DNA from: Olsenella_L sp051876355
GTDB taxonomy: Bacteria; Actinomycetota; Coriobacteriia; Coriobacteriales; Atopobiaceae
Length of the DNA: 29,968 nt
Direction: 5' to 3'
Assembly: GCA_051876355.1 (NCBI GenBank)
Contig: JBJEHU010000050.1
Location: forward strand, 1 to 29,968
Below are positions 1 to 8,109 of this stretch, in pieces. The number at the start of each line of letters is the position of its first letter. Position 1 is the stretch's first letter. A program made the translations under genes and the position numbers. The notes under the pieces were generated by a model. That model did no database searches. It was not told the origin of the DNA and was given only the letters and a program-made list of their open reading frames with translations.

Positions 1-265
1 CTAAGCCGCTTACAGTTCTATGAGCCTAACTATGCTGCAAGTCCTTAGCCATTTTTGCCGATATGAATTGTCATCAGCAAGACTGAAGAGCTAACGCTGC
101 ATAGATAAAAACAAGGTAACAAAGACGGGGAATTTATGCTCCAGCTTAAGAGGAGTTGAATTGGCATTCAGCACTAGCCTAGAATACGTTTCGGTCTTAT
201 TGCTGGTACATCGTGCAAGGATTTGCTGAGCTGAGATAGCGCATGCACAATATAGGGAGACTGCC
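1..265. other. Upstream non-coding region of the first glycosyltransferase
   Basis: No convincing gene is seen here. The stretch is more AT-rich than the following genes. It contains a plausible plus-strand promoter (listed separately) and a ribosome binding site for the gene starting at 266. Short open frames on the minus strand that cross into the glycosyltransferase lack ribosome binding sites and look like shadows. Confidence 0.5.
156..185 (+). promoter_or_regulatory. Possible promoter of the GT2/DUF2304 genes
   Basis: A TTGAAT hexamer (156-161) lies 18 bases before TAGAAT (180-185). Both are close to sigma-70 type consensus and sit about 80 bases before the first start codon. This is judged by eye only. 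Confidence 0.35.
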
Positions 266-946
266 TTGAAAATTCTTGCTATCATTCCTGCCTACAACGA
301 AGAGGAATGCTTGGCAAATACTGTTTCGGAGCTCACTTCCGTCTGTCCAGATATCGATTATCTGGTCGTAAACGATGGCTCGCAAGATCGGACACCTGAG
401 ATATGCGATGAGCTGCATTTGAACCATATCGATATGCCAGTCAATTGCGGACTGACATCAGGCGTCAAGGCAGGCATGAAGTACGCCTATCGTCATGGCT
501 ACGATGCAGCGGTGCAGTTCGACGCTGATGGCCAGCATATGCCACAATACATCAGAAAGATGGCTGATGCCATGCGGGAGCAAGATGCAGACATTGTCAT
601 TGCCTCCCGCAATCTTGCGGGTGGTGGTGCGATAGGCGCCCGCGGCACCGGCGCAAAGTTGATTGCATCTCTCATCAAACATGCAACGAAGCAGACTATC
701 ACCGATCCTACATCCGGTATGCGTATGTATGATCGCAAGATGATTGAAGTCTTCGCACGCAATTTCGATATCTCTCCAGAGCCGGATACCATCTCCCTGT
801 TCATCAGGAAGGGTGCCAAAGTCATCGAGATTCCTGCTGAGATGCGCGAGCGTCAAGGCGGAACTAGCTACCTCAGGTACTTCAGCGCTATTTCTTACAT
901 GGCACGTACCTGCCTGTCCTTGTTGCTCTTTCAATGGTTTAGATAG
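266..946 (+). CDS. Glycosyltransferase family 2 (DPM1-like)
   Basis: This is a 226-residue GT-A fold transferase that probably moves a sugar from a nucleotide donor to a polyprenyl phosphate or glycan acceptor at the cytoplasmic face. The N-terminus carries the family strand IIPAYNEEE (residues 6-14). VVNDGSQDRT follows near 34-43, and the metal-binding DAD lies at 86-88 in the run QFDADGQH. No membrane helix is obvious, so a membrane partner is expected. The next gene, a DUF2304 protein 11 bases downstream, is the usual neighbour of this type of GT2. The start is TTG at 266, chosen because AGGGAG lies six bases before it and because the family's first beta strand begins immediately after. 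The length is typical of short GT2 enzymes. Donor and acceptor cannot be read from the sequence. Confidence 0.88.
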   Translation: MKILAIIPAYNEEECLANTVSELTSVCPDIDYLVVNDGSQDRTPEICDELHLNHIDMPVNCGLTSGVKAGMKYAYRHGYDAAVQFDADGQHMPQYIRKMADAMREQDADIVIASRNLAGGGAIGARGTGAKLIASLIKHATKQTITDPTSGMRMYDRKMIEVFARNFDISPEPDTISLFIRKGAKVIEIPAEMRERQGGTSYLRYFSAISYMARTCLSLLLFQWFR

Positions 947-957
947 GAGCTTGCCGT

Positions 958-1317
958 ATGTCTCCTGTGCTGCGTGTTGTCCTGATAATCGGTGCATTCA
1001 TTGCACTGTGGGTCGTCGTTAATCGCGTGCGCAAGAAGAAGATCCGCATTGCCGACTCGGTGTATTGGGTCGTCTGCGCTGTCCTTATGCTCATCCTTGC
1101 GCTGTTCCCAGGGATTGCCTTCTTCTTTGCGGGGCTTCTGGGATTCCTTTCGCCGAGCAACTTTGTCTTCTGCATGATCATCGTCCTCATGCTGATCAAG
1201 CTGTTCAATCTTGCCTGCGATGTCTCGAGGCTCACGGATAAGGTGGAGCAGCTGGCTCAGGAGCTGGCGCTCCACGAGAAGGACGACGAGGACGCGCGGT
1301 CTGGAAAGCAGGGCTGA
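958..1317 (+). CDS. DUF2304 membrane protein
   Basis: This is a 119-residue small membrane protein with three hydrophobic segments (about residues 3-21, 35-62 and 66-86) and a charged C-terminal tail (SRLTDKVEQLAQELALHEKD) that looks like a short coiled coil. Its layout matches the DUF2304 family, which regularly sits beside GT2 enzymes. A role as membrane anchor or partner for the upstream GT2 is inferred from this pairing, not shown. The ATG start follows AGGAG at a normal distance, and the stop of the GT2 gene is 11 bases upstream, so the two are very likely cotranscribed. Confidence 0.8.
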   Translation: MSPVLRVVLIIGAFIALWVVVNRVRKKKIRIADSVYWVVCAVLMLILALFPGIAFFFAGLLGFLSPSNFVFCMIIVLMLIKLFNLACDVSRLTDKVEQLAQELALHEKDDEDARSGKQG

Positions 1318-1553
1318 AAGCGGAGGGCGGGGTCCATGTCATGCTGGACGCCCGGGATGGAGGACCCCGCCTTCAATGAGAGGGCATGCTGCCTCGGATG
1401 CATGAACAGGCAGCGATAGGTCCTGATAGATGCAATGCCACCTGCCATTTCATTGGGATTCCACCCTGACTCAGTGCTGAAGAGCCATAATAAGGTAACA
1501 TTGCAATTCAATGGTTCCTACATTGAAACTGGCACGATACTAGCGGAGGAATT
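1318..1553. other. Intergenic region with a long-looped hairpin
   Basis: No gene is seen. Just after the DUF2304 stop there is a perfect 10-base inverted repeat, GGCGGGGTCC (1326-1335) and GGACCCCGCC (1362-1371), with a 26-base loop. It may terminate or attenuate transcription, though no T tract follows. The rest (about 1400-1540) is AT-richer and presumably holds the promoter of the next gene. Confidence 0.45.
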
Positions 1554-4500
1554 ATGCCCTTCTATTCAATTGTGGTGCCCTGCTACAACGGCGCACAGTA
1601 TCTCAAGGGATGTCTCGATTCGATAGAGCGGCAGGATTGCGATGACTGGGAAGTCATTGCGGTCAATGATGGCAGCACCGATGAGACGCTTGGCCTGATG
1701 AAGGAATTTGGCGAGCAGGATGCCCGCATCCATGTCATTGACAAGAAGAAGAACGAGGGCCTCCATCTTGCTCGGAAGGCAGGCGTCGAAGCCGCGACAG
1801 GAAGATATCTCCTTTTTGTCGATGCTGATGACGAGCTTTGTCCTCATGCCTTGGCAGGACTGAAGGAAGCCTTGGCTTCCTGCCTCGATGGCTACGATAT
1901 CCTCCATTTCGGTGTCGAATGCATTGCTGCCGATGGATATCCGGCAAGCGGTGTGCAGGGGATGTCGGATTGGCTCAACAAGGACGCAGAGCCGCTGGAC
2001 CGTGAATCCTTGGTCAAAGCGATATTCTCCAGGAAGCACCCTACCGACAAGGACTGGAACATCGATCACAGGGCATTCGAGTCCACCCTCGTGAAGAAGG
2101 CCTTTGCCGCAATGACCACCAACAGGGTCGATCTTGTGGAAGACGGCTATGAGATGCTGGTGATTGCGTCATGCGCAAAGGGTGAGGTCACCCGGAATGA
2201 TCTGTGCTATTACCGCTATATGGTCGGACGTGGCGTCACCAACAGCAAGAGGCTGTCCGTCGATGATTTCGTCGAGCATTCGAAGGCTCTTTCAGCTGCG
2301 ATTGAGGCTCTGCACGACTTCGTGGAAAGCAATGGATCCGCTCTGGTCGGAGATGCTGCTGGAAACTATATCTACCAGATCATGTATACGCACATGAATG
2401 ACTGGTTCGGACGGGTGGATGACGGCGAGAAACAAGCAGCGCTCGAGGCATCCCTCCCATATCTGCCGCATGATGCGGTCGCTGCCAATCTCATGCGCTT
2501 CTCTAGGGACCTTGCATATGCCGCCCTCAAGAAGGGAAGGACAATCGGCAAAGGGGAGCGCTGCATCGAGTGGTATGAAGAGGCAGAGAAGCTCGCGAAG
2601 GAATCCGGCTGCGAATCCGGGGAGTACCTAGGATACCGGGAAAAGGCAGCGTCGCATATATGGAATGCCAATGCCGGCGATGGGACGAAGCTGGACAGCA
2701 TGGAGGCCGGCCATCTTCTGGCCGAGTGCCTCGGAGGGGCATATGTGGCCAAGAAGCTGCTGACGCGTGTCAGGGACGAAGCCTATCACCGCCTGCAGGA
2801 GGATCCCCATCTCTCCGGCCAGGATCTCGTCGTGAAGCAGTTCCGCATCGCCGAGAAGCTGCTCGATGAAGACGAGACTGCTGCCGATGCATGCTCCGAG
2901 CTCTATGGCAAGGCGCTGAGCCATCTCAGCGATCTCGAGCACAAGATCTCGTGGGCGTCCGGCACAGCTCCTGCCGACAGTTCGGTCGTGCTGGATGGTG
3001 CGTACCAGAAGCAGGATATCCGGATATTCATGACGACACACAAGAATGTCGACACCTTCAAGAGCGACATCATCCAGCCTGTGCAGGTCGGCGCCAAGAC
3101 GCCTCGCCGCAGGCTGCTCTGGGCATATCAGGATGACAGCGGCGAGAACATCTCTGATCTCAATGCAGAATACTGCGAGCTCACGACACAGTACTGGGCA
3201 TGGAAGAATGTCGATGCCCAGTATTACGGCTTCTGCCACTACCGCCGCTACTTCGATTTCTCGCAGGAGAAGCACAAGGAGAACGATTACGGCGAAGTGA
3301 TGGATGACTTCATCGGTCCAGAGACCCAGACGAAATACTGCCTGGACGATGAGTCGATCAGAAAACAGGTTGAGGGCTTCGATATCATCACGACTGGCAT
3401 CAAAGACCTGCACACATTCCCCCAGAGGTTCAAGAACCCTGTCGACCAGTATGCCAAAGCACCGTATCTGCATGTTGCCGATTTCCATAGGGCGATGAAT
3501 ATCCTCAAGCGTCTCTATCCTGATTACGCGGTCGATGCGGATGCTTTCCTCGAGGGGCACGAAGCCTGCTTCTGCAACATGTACATCATGCGCAAGGAGC
3601 TCTTCTTCAAGTACTGCGAGTGGATGTTCCCGATTCTGGAGGAATTCACGAAGACCTGGGATACATCCCGTCTGAGCGTCGAGGCCTTGAGGACGCCAGG
3701 ACATCTTTCAGAGCGGCTGTTCAACATCTTCCTCATCCATGAGAAGAGGACCTGCCCTAATCTGAAGCATAAGGAACTCCAGTGCGTGCATTTCGAGCAT
3801 CCCGATCATGATGATGCGCTCGATTTGAATCCGGCATCCGGGGTGGATCTGCCGATTGTCCCTGTGGTGTTCGCTGCAGACAACAACTATGTTCCCATGG
3901 TCACCACCACCATCTATTCGATGATGAAGAATGCGGACAGCAGCCATTTCTACGATGTGTACGTCATGGAGAAGGATTTCTCTGCATTCAACAAGAATGA
4001 GATGAGAAGGTTCTTCAGCTGCTTCCCAAACATGCGCCTTACCTTCGTGAATGTCTCCAGCCTGATTGGCGCCTACAATCTGAAGACGAGCAACGAGCAC
4101 ATAAGCGTCGAGACGTATTACCGTTTCCTGATCCAGAAGATCCTGCCTTTCTATGACAAGGTGATCTATCTCGATTCCGATCTGCTGGTGTTGGGGAATA
4201 TCGCGAAGCTGTTCTCCATCGATCTGGGCGACAACCTGATTGGTGCTGCGCGCGATATCGATTATCTTGGCAATCTGAACATGAATGATGGCAAGCGAAT
4301 GTGCTATACCCGCAATGTGCTGAAACTGAAGGATCCCTATGGCTATTTCCAGGCTGGAGTCCTGCTGATGAACACGGCGGAGATGCGCAAGCTCTATCCC
4401 TTCCAGCGCTGGCTCGAGATTGCTGCCGAACCCATCTACATCTACGACGACCAAGACATCCTGAACGCGCACTGCCAAGGGCGTGTGACCTACATCGACA

Positions 4501-4883
4501 ATGCCTGGAATGTCATGAATGACTGTGGCGGCCGCATCAAGAAGGTGTTCACCTTTGCTCCTGCCAAGATCTACGAAGGCTATATGAAGGCCTATGCCCA
4601 TCCTCTGATCATGCATTTTGCCGGCTTCGAGAAGCCTTGGAAGCCCGGAAGCTGCGACAGGCAGGAATGGTACTGGCAGTATGCCCGTGAGACGCCCTTC
4701 TATGAGACACTGCTTGCCAAGATGCTTGGCGGCGGAGACAGGGGATGGCGCCATGGCACCAATCCGCCCCGAGCCATCTCTGCTGACAGCCCCCTGCGTT
4801 CGGTGGCTGACGAGATTCTGCCACAGGGAAGCGTGCGACGTGAGATTGCCAAGGCGATCGTCAGGAAGGCCAAGGGCATCTAG
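1554..4883 (+). CDS. Three-domain glycosyltransferase (GT2 + DUF4422 + GT8)
   Basis: This very large 1109-residue protein is built from three recognisable transferase modules. Residues 1 to about 220 form a GT2 domain (SIVVPCYNGAQYL at the start, VNDGSTDET at 37-45, FVDADDE with the metal-binding DAD at 90-92). A helical linker of roughly 250 residues follows. About 488-745 form a DUF4422 domain, starting with FMTTHKN and containing YYGFCHYRRYF. From about 768 a GT8 domain begins with PVVFAADNNYVPM, has the metal-binding DSD near 873-875 in VIYLDSDLLVLG, then DDQDILNAH near 965 and the closing motif HFAGFEKPWK near 1021. No signal peptide or membrane helix is seen, so the protein is probably cytoplasmic. 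GCGGAGGAATT precedes the ATG. It probably adds two or three sugars in sequence to a lipid-linked surface glycan; the sugars are unknown. Confidence 0.88.
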   Translation: MPFYSIVVPCYNGAQYLKGCLDSIERQDCDDWEVIAVNDGSTDETLGLMKEFGEQDARIHVIDKKKNEGLHLARKAGVEAATGRYLLFVDADDELCPHALAGLKEALASCLDGYDILHFGVECIAADGYPASGVQGMSDWLNKDAEPLDRESLVKAIFSRKHPTDKDWNIDHRAFESTLVKKAFAAMTTNRVDLVEDGYEMLVIASCAKGEVTRNDLCYYRYMVGRGVTNSKRLSVDDFVEHSKALSAAIEALHDFVESNGSALVGDAAGNYIYQIMYTHMNDWFGRVDDGEKQAALEASLPYLPHDAVAANLMRFSRDLAYAALKKGRTIGKGERCIEWYEEAEKLAKESGCESGEYLGYREKAASHIWNANAGDGTKLDSMEAGHLLAECLGGAYVAKKLLTRVRDEAYHRLQEDPHLSGQDLVVKQFRIAEKLLDEDETAADACSELYGKALSHLSDLEHKISWASGTAPADSSVVLDGAYQKQDIRIFMTTHKNVDTFKSDIIQPVQVGAKTPRRRLLWAYQDDSGENISDLNAEYCELTTQYWAWKNVDAQYYGFCHYRRYFDFSQEKHKENDYGEVMDDFIGPETQTKYCLDDESIRKQVEGFDIITTGIKDLHTFPQRFKNPVDQYAKAPYLHVADFHRAMNILKRLYPDYAVDADAFLEGHEACFCNMYIMRKELFFKYCEWMFPILEEFTKTWDTSRLSVEALRTPGHLSERLFNIFLIHEKRTCPNLKHKELQCVHFEHPDHDDALDLNPASGVDLPIVPVVFAADNNYVPMVTTTIYSMMKNADSSHFYDVYVMEKDFSAFNKNEMRRFFSCFPNMRLTFVNVSSLIGAYNLKTSNEHISVETYYRFLIQKILPFYDKVIYLDSDLLVLGNIAKLFSIDLGDNLIGAARDIDYLGNLNMNDGKRMCYTRNVLKLKDPYGYFQAGVLLMNTAEMRKLYPFQRWLEIAAEPIYIYDDQDILNAHCQGRVTYIDNAWNVMNDCGGRIKKVFTFAPAKIYEGYMKAYAHPLIMHFAGFEKPWKPGSCDRQEWYWQYARETPFYETLLAKMLGGGDRGWRHGTNPPRAISADSPLRSVADEILPQGSVRREIAKAIVRKAKGI

Positions 4884-4933
4884 TGGGAAGCGGCGGCAGG
4901 CCGCCAGCCGATCAGGATCATATTTGAGGGACC

Positions 4934-7012
4934 ATGTTGTATCTGGTGCTGATATCAATCGCATATCTTGTCATATTGCAGCTGCCGGGCACTCTCATGC
5001 TCCGGGGGCTGCACGTCGGGTGGGGGAAGTCGCTCTGCGCCGCCCCCATTCTGACGCTTGCGCTGATCGCCATCCTGGGGGAGCTCTATGCTGCGGTGGG
5101 CATATATTGCACGCCAATGCTGCTGCTCGCTCCGATATATGTCGTTGCACTCATATGCTTCCTTGTCCGCAGAGGCTACCAGAGCGATGAGGAGGACGGG
5201 AGCGGGAAGCTTCCGATTCCCTGCATCGCCCTCTTCCTTGTGGTCGGGGTTGGTGTTGGCTGGTGGGTGTTCCTCCGTTCCATCCAGATTCCCTCAGCCA
5301 CCATGGGACAGACAGATGCCATCCACCACTACAATGCCATCCGCAGCATCCTGGATACAGGCCGATATACCTCAATCAAGGCGAATGCCTATGCCACCTT
5401 TGCAGGCACTGCGTCGGCATTCTATCCATCGCTCTGGCATGAATGCTGCGCCCTGTCTGTTTCGCTGTTTGATATCGACGTTGCGACATCGGCGAACCTC
5501 GTCAACTTCATGTTCGCATTCGAGGTGTTTCCGCTCGCGATGCTCCTGCTTCTGAGCGAAGTGTTCAGGAACAACAAGGAAATCCTTCCGTTCGCTGCCT
5601 GCGCCATCTTGGCCTTCCAGTCATATCCATGGGGAATGCTGTACTGGGGGCCGATCTGGCCGAACCTTGCTGGCTTCGCGATGATGCCTATCGGCGCCTG
5701 GCTCTTCATGAGGACTGTCGAGGAATTCGAGGGCGGGACGCATCCTCTGCCGTTCGTGGCGGCTTTCCTGCTGGGCTGCGTGAGCATGTTCCTGCTCCAT
5801 AGCAATGCGCTGTTCACCTGCGTGTATTTCCTGGTGCCATGGTGCGTCCATGAGATATGGAGCGGCGGGAGGCATGGCATAGGTAGCCAAGAGATCTCTC
5901 GGCAGGGCAAGCATCTTCGGCGCAGCGGCAGCGAAGGCCATGGAATCGGGAGGGCTGCAGCAAGCGTCCTCTTCATCCTCTTCGTTATCCTCATCCTGGT
6001 GGCGCTCTACAACCTTCCGCTGATGAAGGGGGTCGTCACCTTCTATTGGGCTCTTGAGGTCGATCCCGTCACAGAGCTCGTCAATATCCTGACCCTCGAT
6101 TATGTGGGCGACTTCTATCCGACGACCATGCAGCTCGTCCTTGCTGCCTTCGTCGTGGCGGGATACATCCTCGTGCTGAGGAACCGCGACCTCAGATGGA
6201 CTGCTGCTTCCTATACCATCGCTGTGGTGGTCTGCTTCGGCGATGCGGTCCTGCCTGCTCCCTGGAAGAACTATTTCGCTGGATTCTGGTATACCGATCC
6301 ATTCAGGGTGGCCTCCATGGCATCGATCTTCGCTATGCCGCTCGTGGCCTATGCGCTGGCATCGCTTTTTGGATGCTTGAGGAAGAAGCTCTCCCATCAA
6401 GACGAGATGTCCCAGCCAAGCATGCTGAGCAAGGTTTGTGCCCTTCTCTTCATCTTGGCCTTCATTGCCCTGAATCATGTCAGCAGCTTCACGCTGCCAG
6501 CGATCGGAGAGGTCGATACACCCTTTGGCAAGTATGCCGAGACATGCCGCGGCCTGTACGATATGGATTACCAGCCTCTGACGAGGTCTGAACGTACGTT
6601 CATCGACCAGGCCAAAGGGGTGACGGGAAATTCTGTCGTGCTAAGCTATCCCGGAAACGGAACAGCTGCTGCCTATGGGGTGGATGGGATCAATATGCTC
6701 TACCGCGAAGCGGCGGAGGCTAAACTTGATGAGAAGAATGAACATGATCCCTTCGCCGCTGATCAGGTGACTATCGCTTCCGGGGCAGACGTGGTCTCGA
6801 CGGATGAGGCCGTGCGTTCCGCCATGCAGGATGTCGGAGCCAGATATGTCCTCATACTGCCTTCGGAAGTATCCGACTATGAGTATGACCGGTTCGCCCA
6901 CGACTCAACCTATGCAGGGCTTCTGGCGGTAGATGAGGACACGCCGGGATACCGTCTGGTGATGGAGGAGAACGGCATGAAGCTGCTCGAGATAACGGCT
7001 GTCGAGGAATAG
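4934..7012 (+). CDS. DUF6541-type polytopic membrane protein, possible GT-C transferase
   Basis: This is a 692-residue protein with roughly a dozen membrane segments over residues 1-530, followed by a soluble C-terminal part of about 150 residues (from VDTPFGKYAETC) that would lie outside the membrane. It matches actinobacterial DUF6541 proteins found in polysaccharide clusters. After the early helices comes an acidic loop with GQTDAIHHYNAIRSI near residues 124-138. This resembles the first extracytoplasmic loop of GT-C enzymes, where an Asp is catalytic, so transfer of a sugar from a polyprenyl carrier outside the membrane is a reasonable inference. The ATG at 4934 follows GAGGGA. The stop is only 4 bases before the acyltransferase start, which argues for an operon. 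Confidence 0.75.
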   Translation: MLYLVLISIAYLVILQLPGTLMLRGLHVGWGKSLCAAPILTLALIAILGELYAAVGIYCTPMLLLAPIYVVALICFLVRRGYQSDEEDGSGKLPIPCIALFLVVGVGVGWWVFLRSIQIPSATMGQTDAIHHYNAIRSILDTGRYTSIKANAYATFAGTASAFYPSLWHECCALSVSLFDIDVATSANLVNFMFAFEVFPLAMLLLLSEVFRNNKEILPFAACAILAFQSYPWGMLYWGPIWPNLAGFAMMPIGAWLFMRTVEEFEGGTHPLPFVAAFLLGCVSMFLLHSNALFTCVYFLVPWCVHEIWSGGRHGIGSQEISRQGKHLRRSGSEGHGIGRAAASVLFILFVILILVALYNLPLMKGVVTFYWALEVDPVTELVNILTLDYVGDFYPTTMQLVLAAFVVAGYILVLRNRDLRWTAASYTIAVVVCFGDAVLPAPWKNYFAGFWYTDPFRVASMASIFAMPLVAYALASLFGCLRKKLSHQDEMSQPSMLSKVCALLFILAFIALNHVSSFTLPAIGEVDTPFGKYAETCRGLYDMDYQPLTRSERTFIDQAKGVTGNSVVLSYPGNGTAAAYGVDGINMLYREAAEAKLDEKNEHDPFAADQVTIASGADVVSTDEAVRSAMQDVGARYVLILPSEVSDYEYDRFAHDSTYAGLLAVDEDTPGYRLVMEENGMKLLEITAVEE

Positions 7013-7016
7013 CGCC

Positions 7017-8096
7017 ATGGAGATCACTGCAAGAAAGCCTGCTGTCCATTACCGGTGGATGGACTACCTGAATGTCGCATCCTGCTTCGCTGTGGTGCTG
7101 CTGCATTGCAGCACCAGCATCTTCCTGAATATGGGAGACCGGCAATGGTTCCTCGATGTCGTATACCAGTGCCTCTTCATCTTTGCCGTGCCCTGCTTCT
7201 TCATGATCAGCGGCGCCAACCTTTTGGGCTATCGGGAACGGTATGACACGAAGACGTTCCTCGGGAGGCGCTTCTCCAGAGTGCTGCTGACGCTCGTGCT
7301 GGCAAGCATCATCGTCTACATCTGCGAGGCGCAGATCCAGGCTGTGGGACAGAGCAGGCCCCTGTCGCTTTCGCTTGGAGAATTCCTTGGAGGGTTCCTC
7401 CAGGACAAGATCTGCGATGTCTACTGGTTCTTCTATGCAATCCTTGCCATCTATCTGGTGACACCAATCTTCTCCCTGATGGCGCACAACCAGAGCCTGC
7501 TCAGATACTGCCTTGCCCTGTCTGCCTTCTCCACCTTCGTCCTCCCTGTCGCTGAACGGTTCATCCCAGGCAGCCTCTCGCTGTCCTATCTGAAGATCCC
7601 GTACGTCGATGGATGGATCTTCTACTATTTCCTGGGCTACTACCTGGTTCATGGGACGAAGCGGAAGATGCCCCGTCCCAGCATCCTTGCGCTTGTCGCT
7701 GCAGTGGCGCTTGCCGCGATGATAGGCATGACCATCAAGACGAACATCGGGCACACCGTGCTCTCAGGCAGATATGCTCCCTATGACAACTTCTATGGCA
7801 ACCAGCGTGGCATCCTGGCAGCAACATATGCCACCTGCATCTTCCTCCTCTTCAGATCGAAAGAGGAGCGCATGCAGGCATCTCGTGCATATGGGATCGT
7901 GCGAAAGCTCTCTACACTCTCTCTGGGCATCTATGCGTTCCACATGGTCCTGATCAATGCATTCGACCTGTTCGTGCCGCACAGGATACTCTGGGACCTG
8001 ATTGTCCGTCCCGTCGTCGTGATAGCGCTGGCTGCTGTCATCGCATGGCTGTTCAATCTGCTGCTCAAGGCAGTCCTCAGGCTCTTCAGCCGATGA
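7017..8096 (+). CDS. Acyltransferase family 3 membrane protein (OafA/WecH-like)
   Basis: This 359-residue protein has about ten hydrophobic segments over its whole length, the usual size and shape of acyltransferase-3 proteins. The first helix contains the conserved His in the run MDYLNVASCFAVVLLHCSTS (His near residue 31), which the family needs for acyl transfer. The arrangement around FMISGANLL and RRFSRVLLTLV is also typical. Such proteins O-acetylate or O-succinylate cell-surface sugars. The ATG lies four bases after the stop of the DUF6541 gene, with GAGGAA inside that gene's end as ribosome binding site, so the two are likely translated together. The precise acyl group and sugar are unknown. 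Confidence 0.85.
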   Translation: MEITARKPAVHYRWMDYLNVASCFAVVLLHCSTSIFLNMGDRQWFLDVVYQCLFIFAVPCFFMISGANLLGYRERYDTKTFLGRRFSRVLLTLVLASIIVYICEAQIQAVGQSRPLSLSLGEFLGGFLQDKICDVYWFFYAILAIYLVTPIFSLMAHNQSLLRYCLALSAFSTFVLPVAERFIPGSLSLSYLKIPYVDGWIFYYFLGYYLVHGTKRKMPRPSILALVAAVALAAMIGMTIKTNIGHTVLSGRYAPYDNFYGNQRGILAATYATCIFLLFRSKEERMQASRAYGIVRKLSTLSLGIYAFHMVLINAFDLFVPHRILWDLIVRPVVVIALAAVIAWLFNLLLKAVLRLFSR

Positions 8097-8109
8097 AGAT
8101 GACGGGCTG

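Noticed and set aside
3708..4964. Long minus-strand open frame antisense to the GT8 part of the fusion transferase
   Set aside because: The plus-strand frame has clear glycosyltransferase motifs. The antisense translation is rich in His, Arg and Ile without any family pattern.
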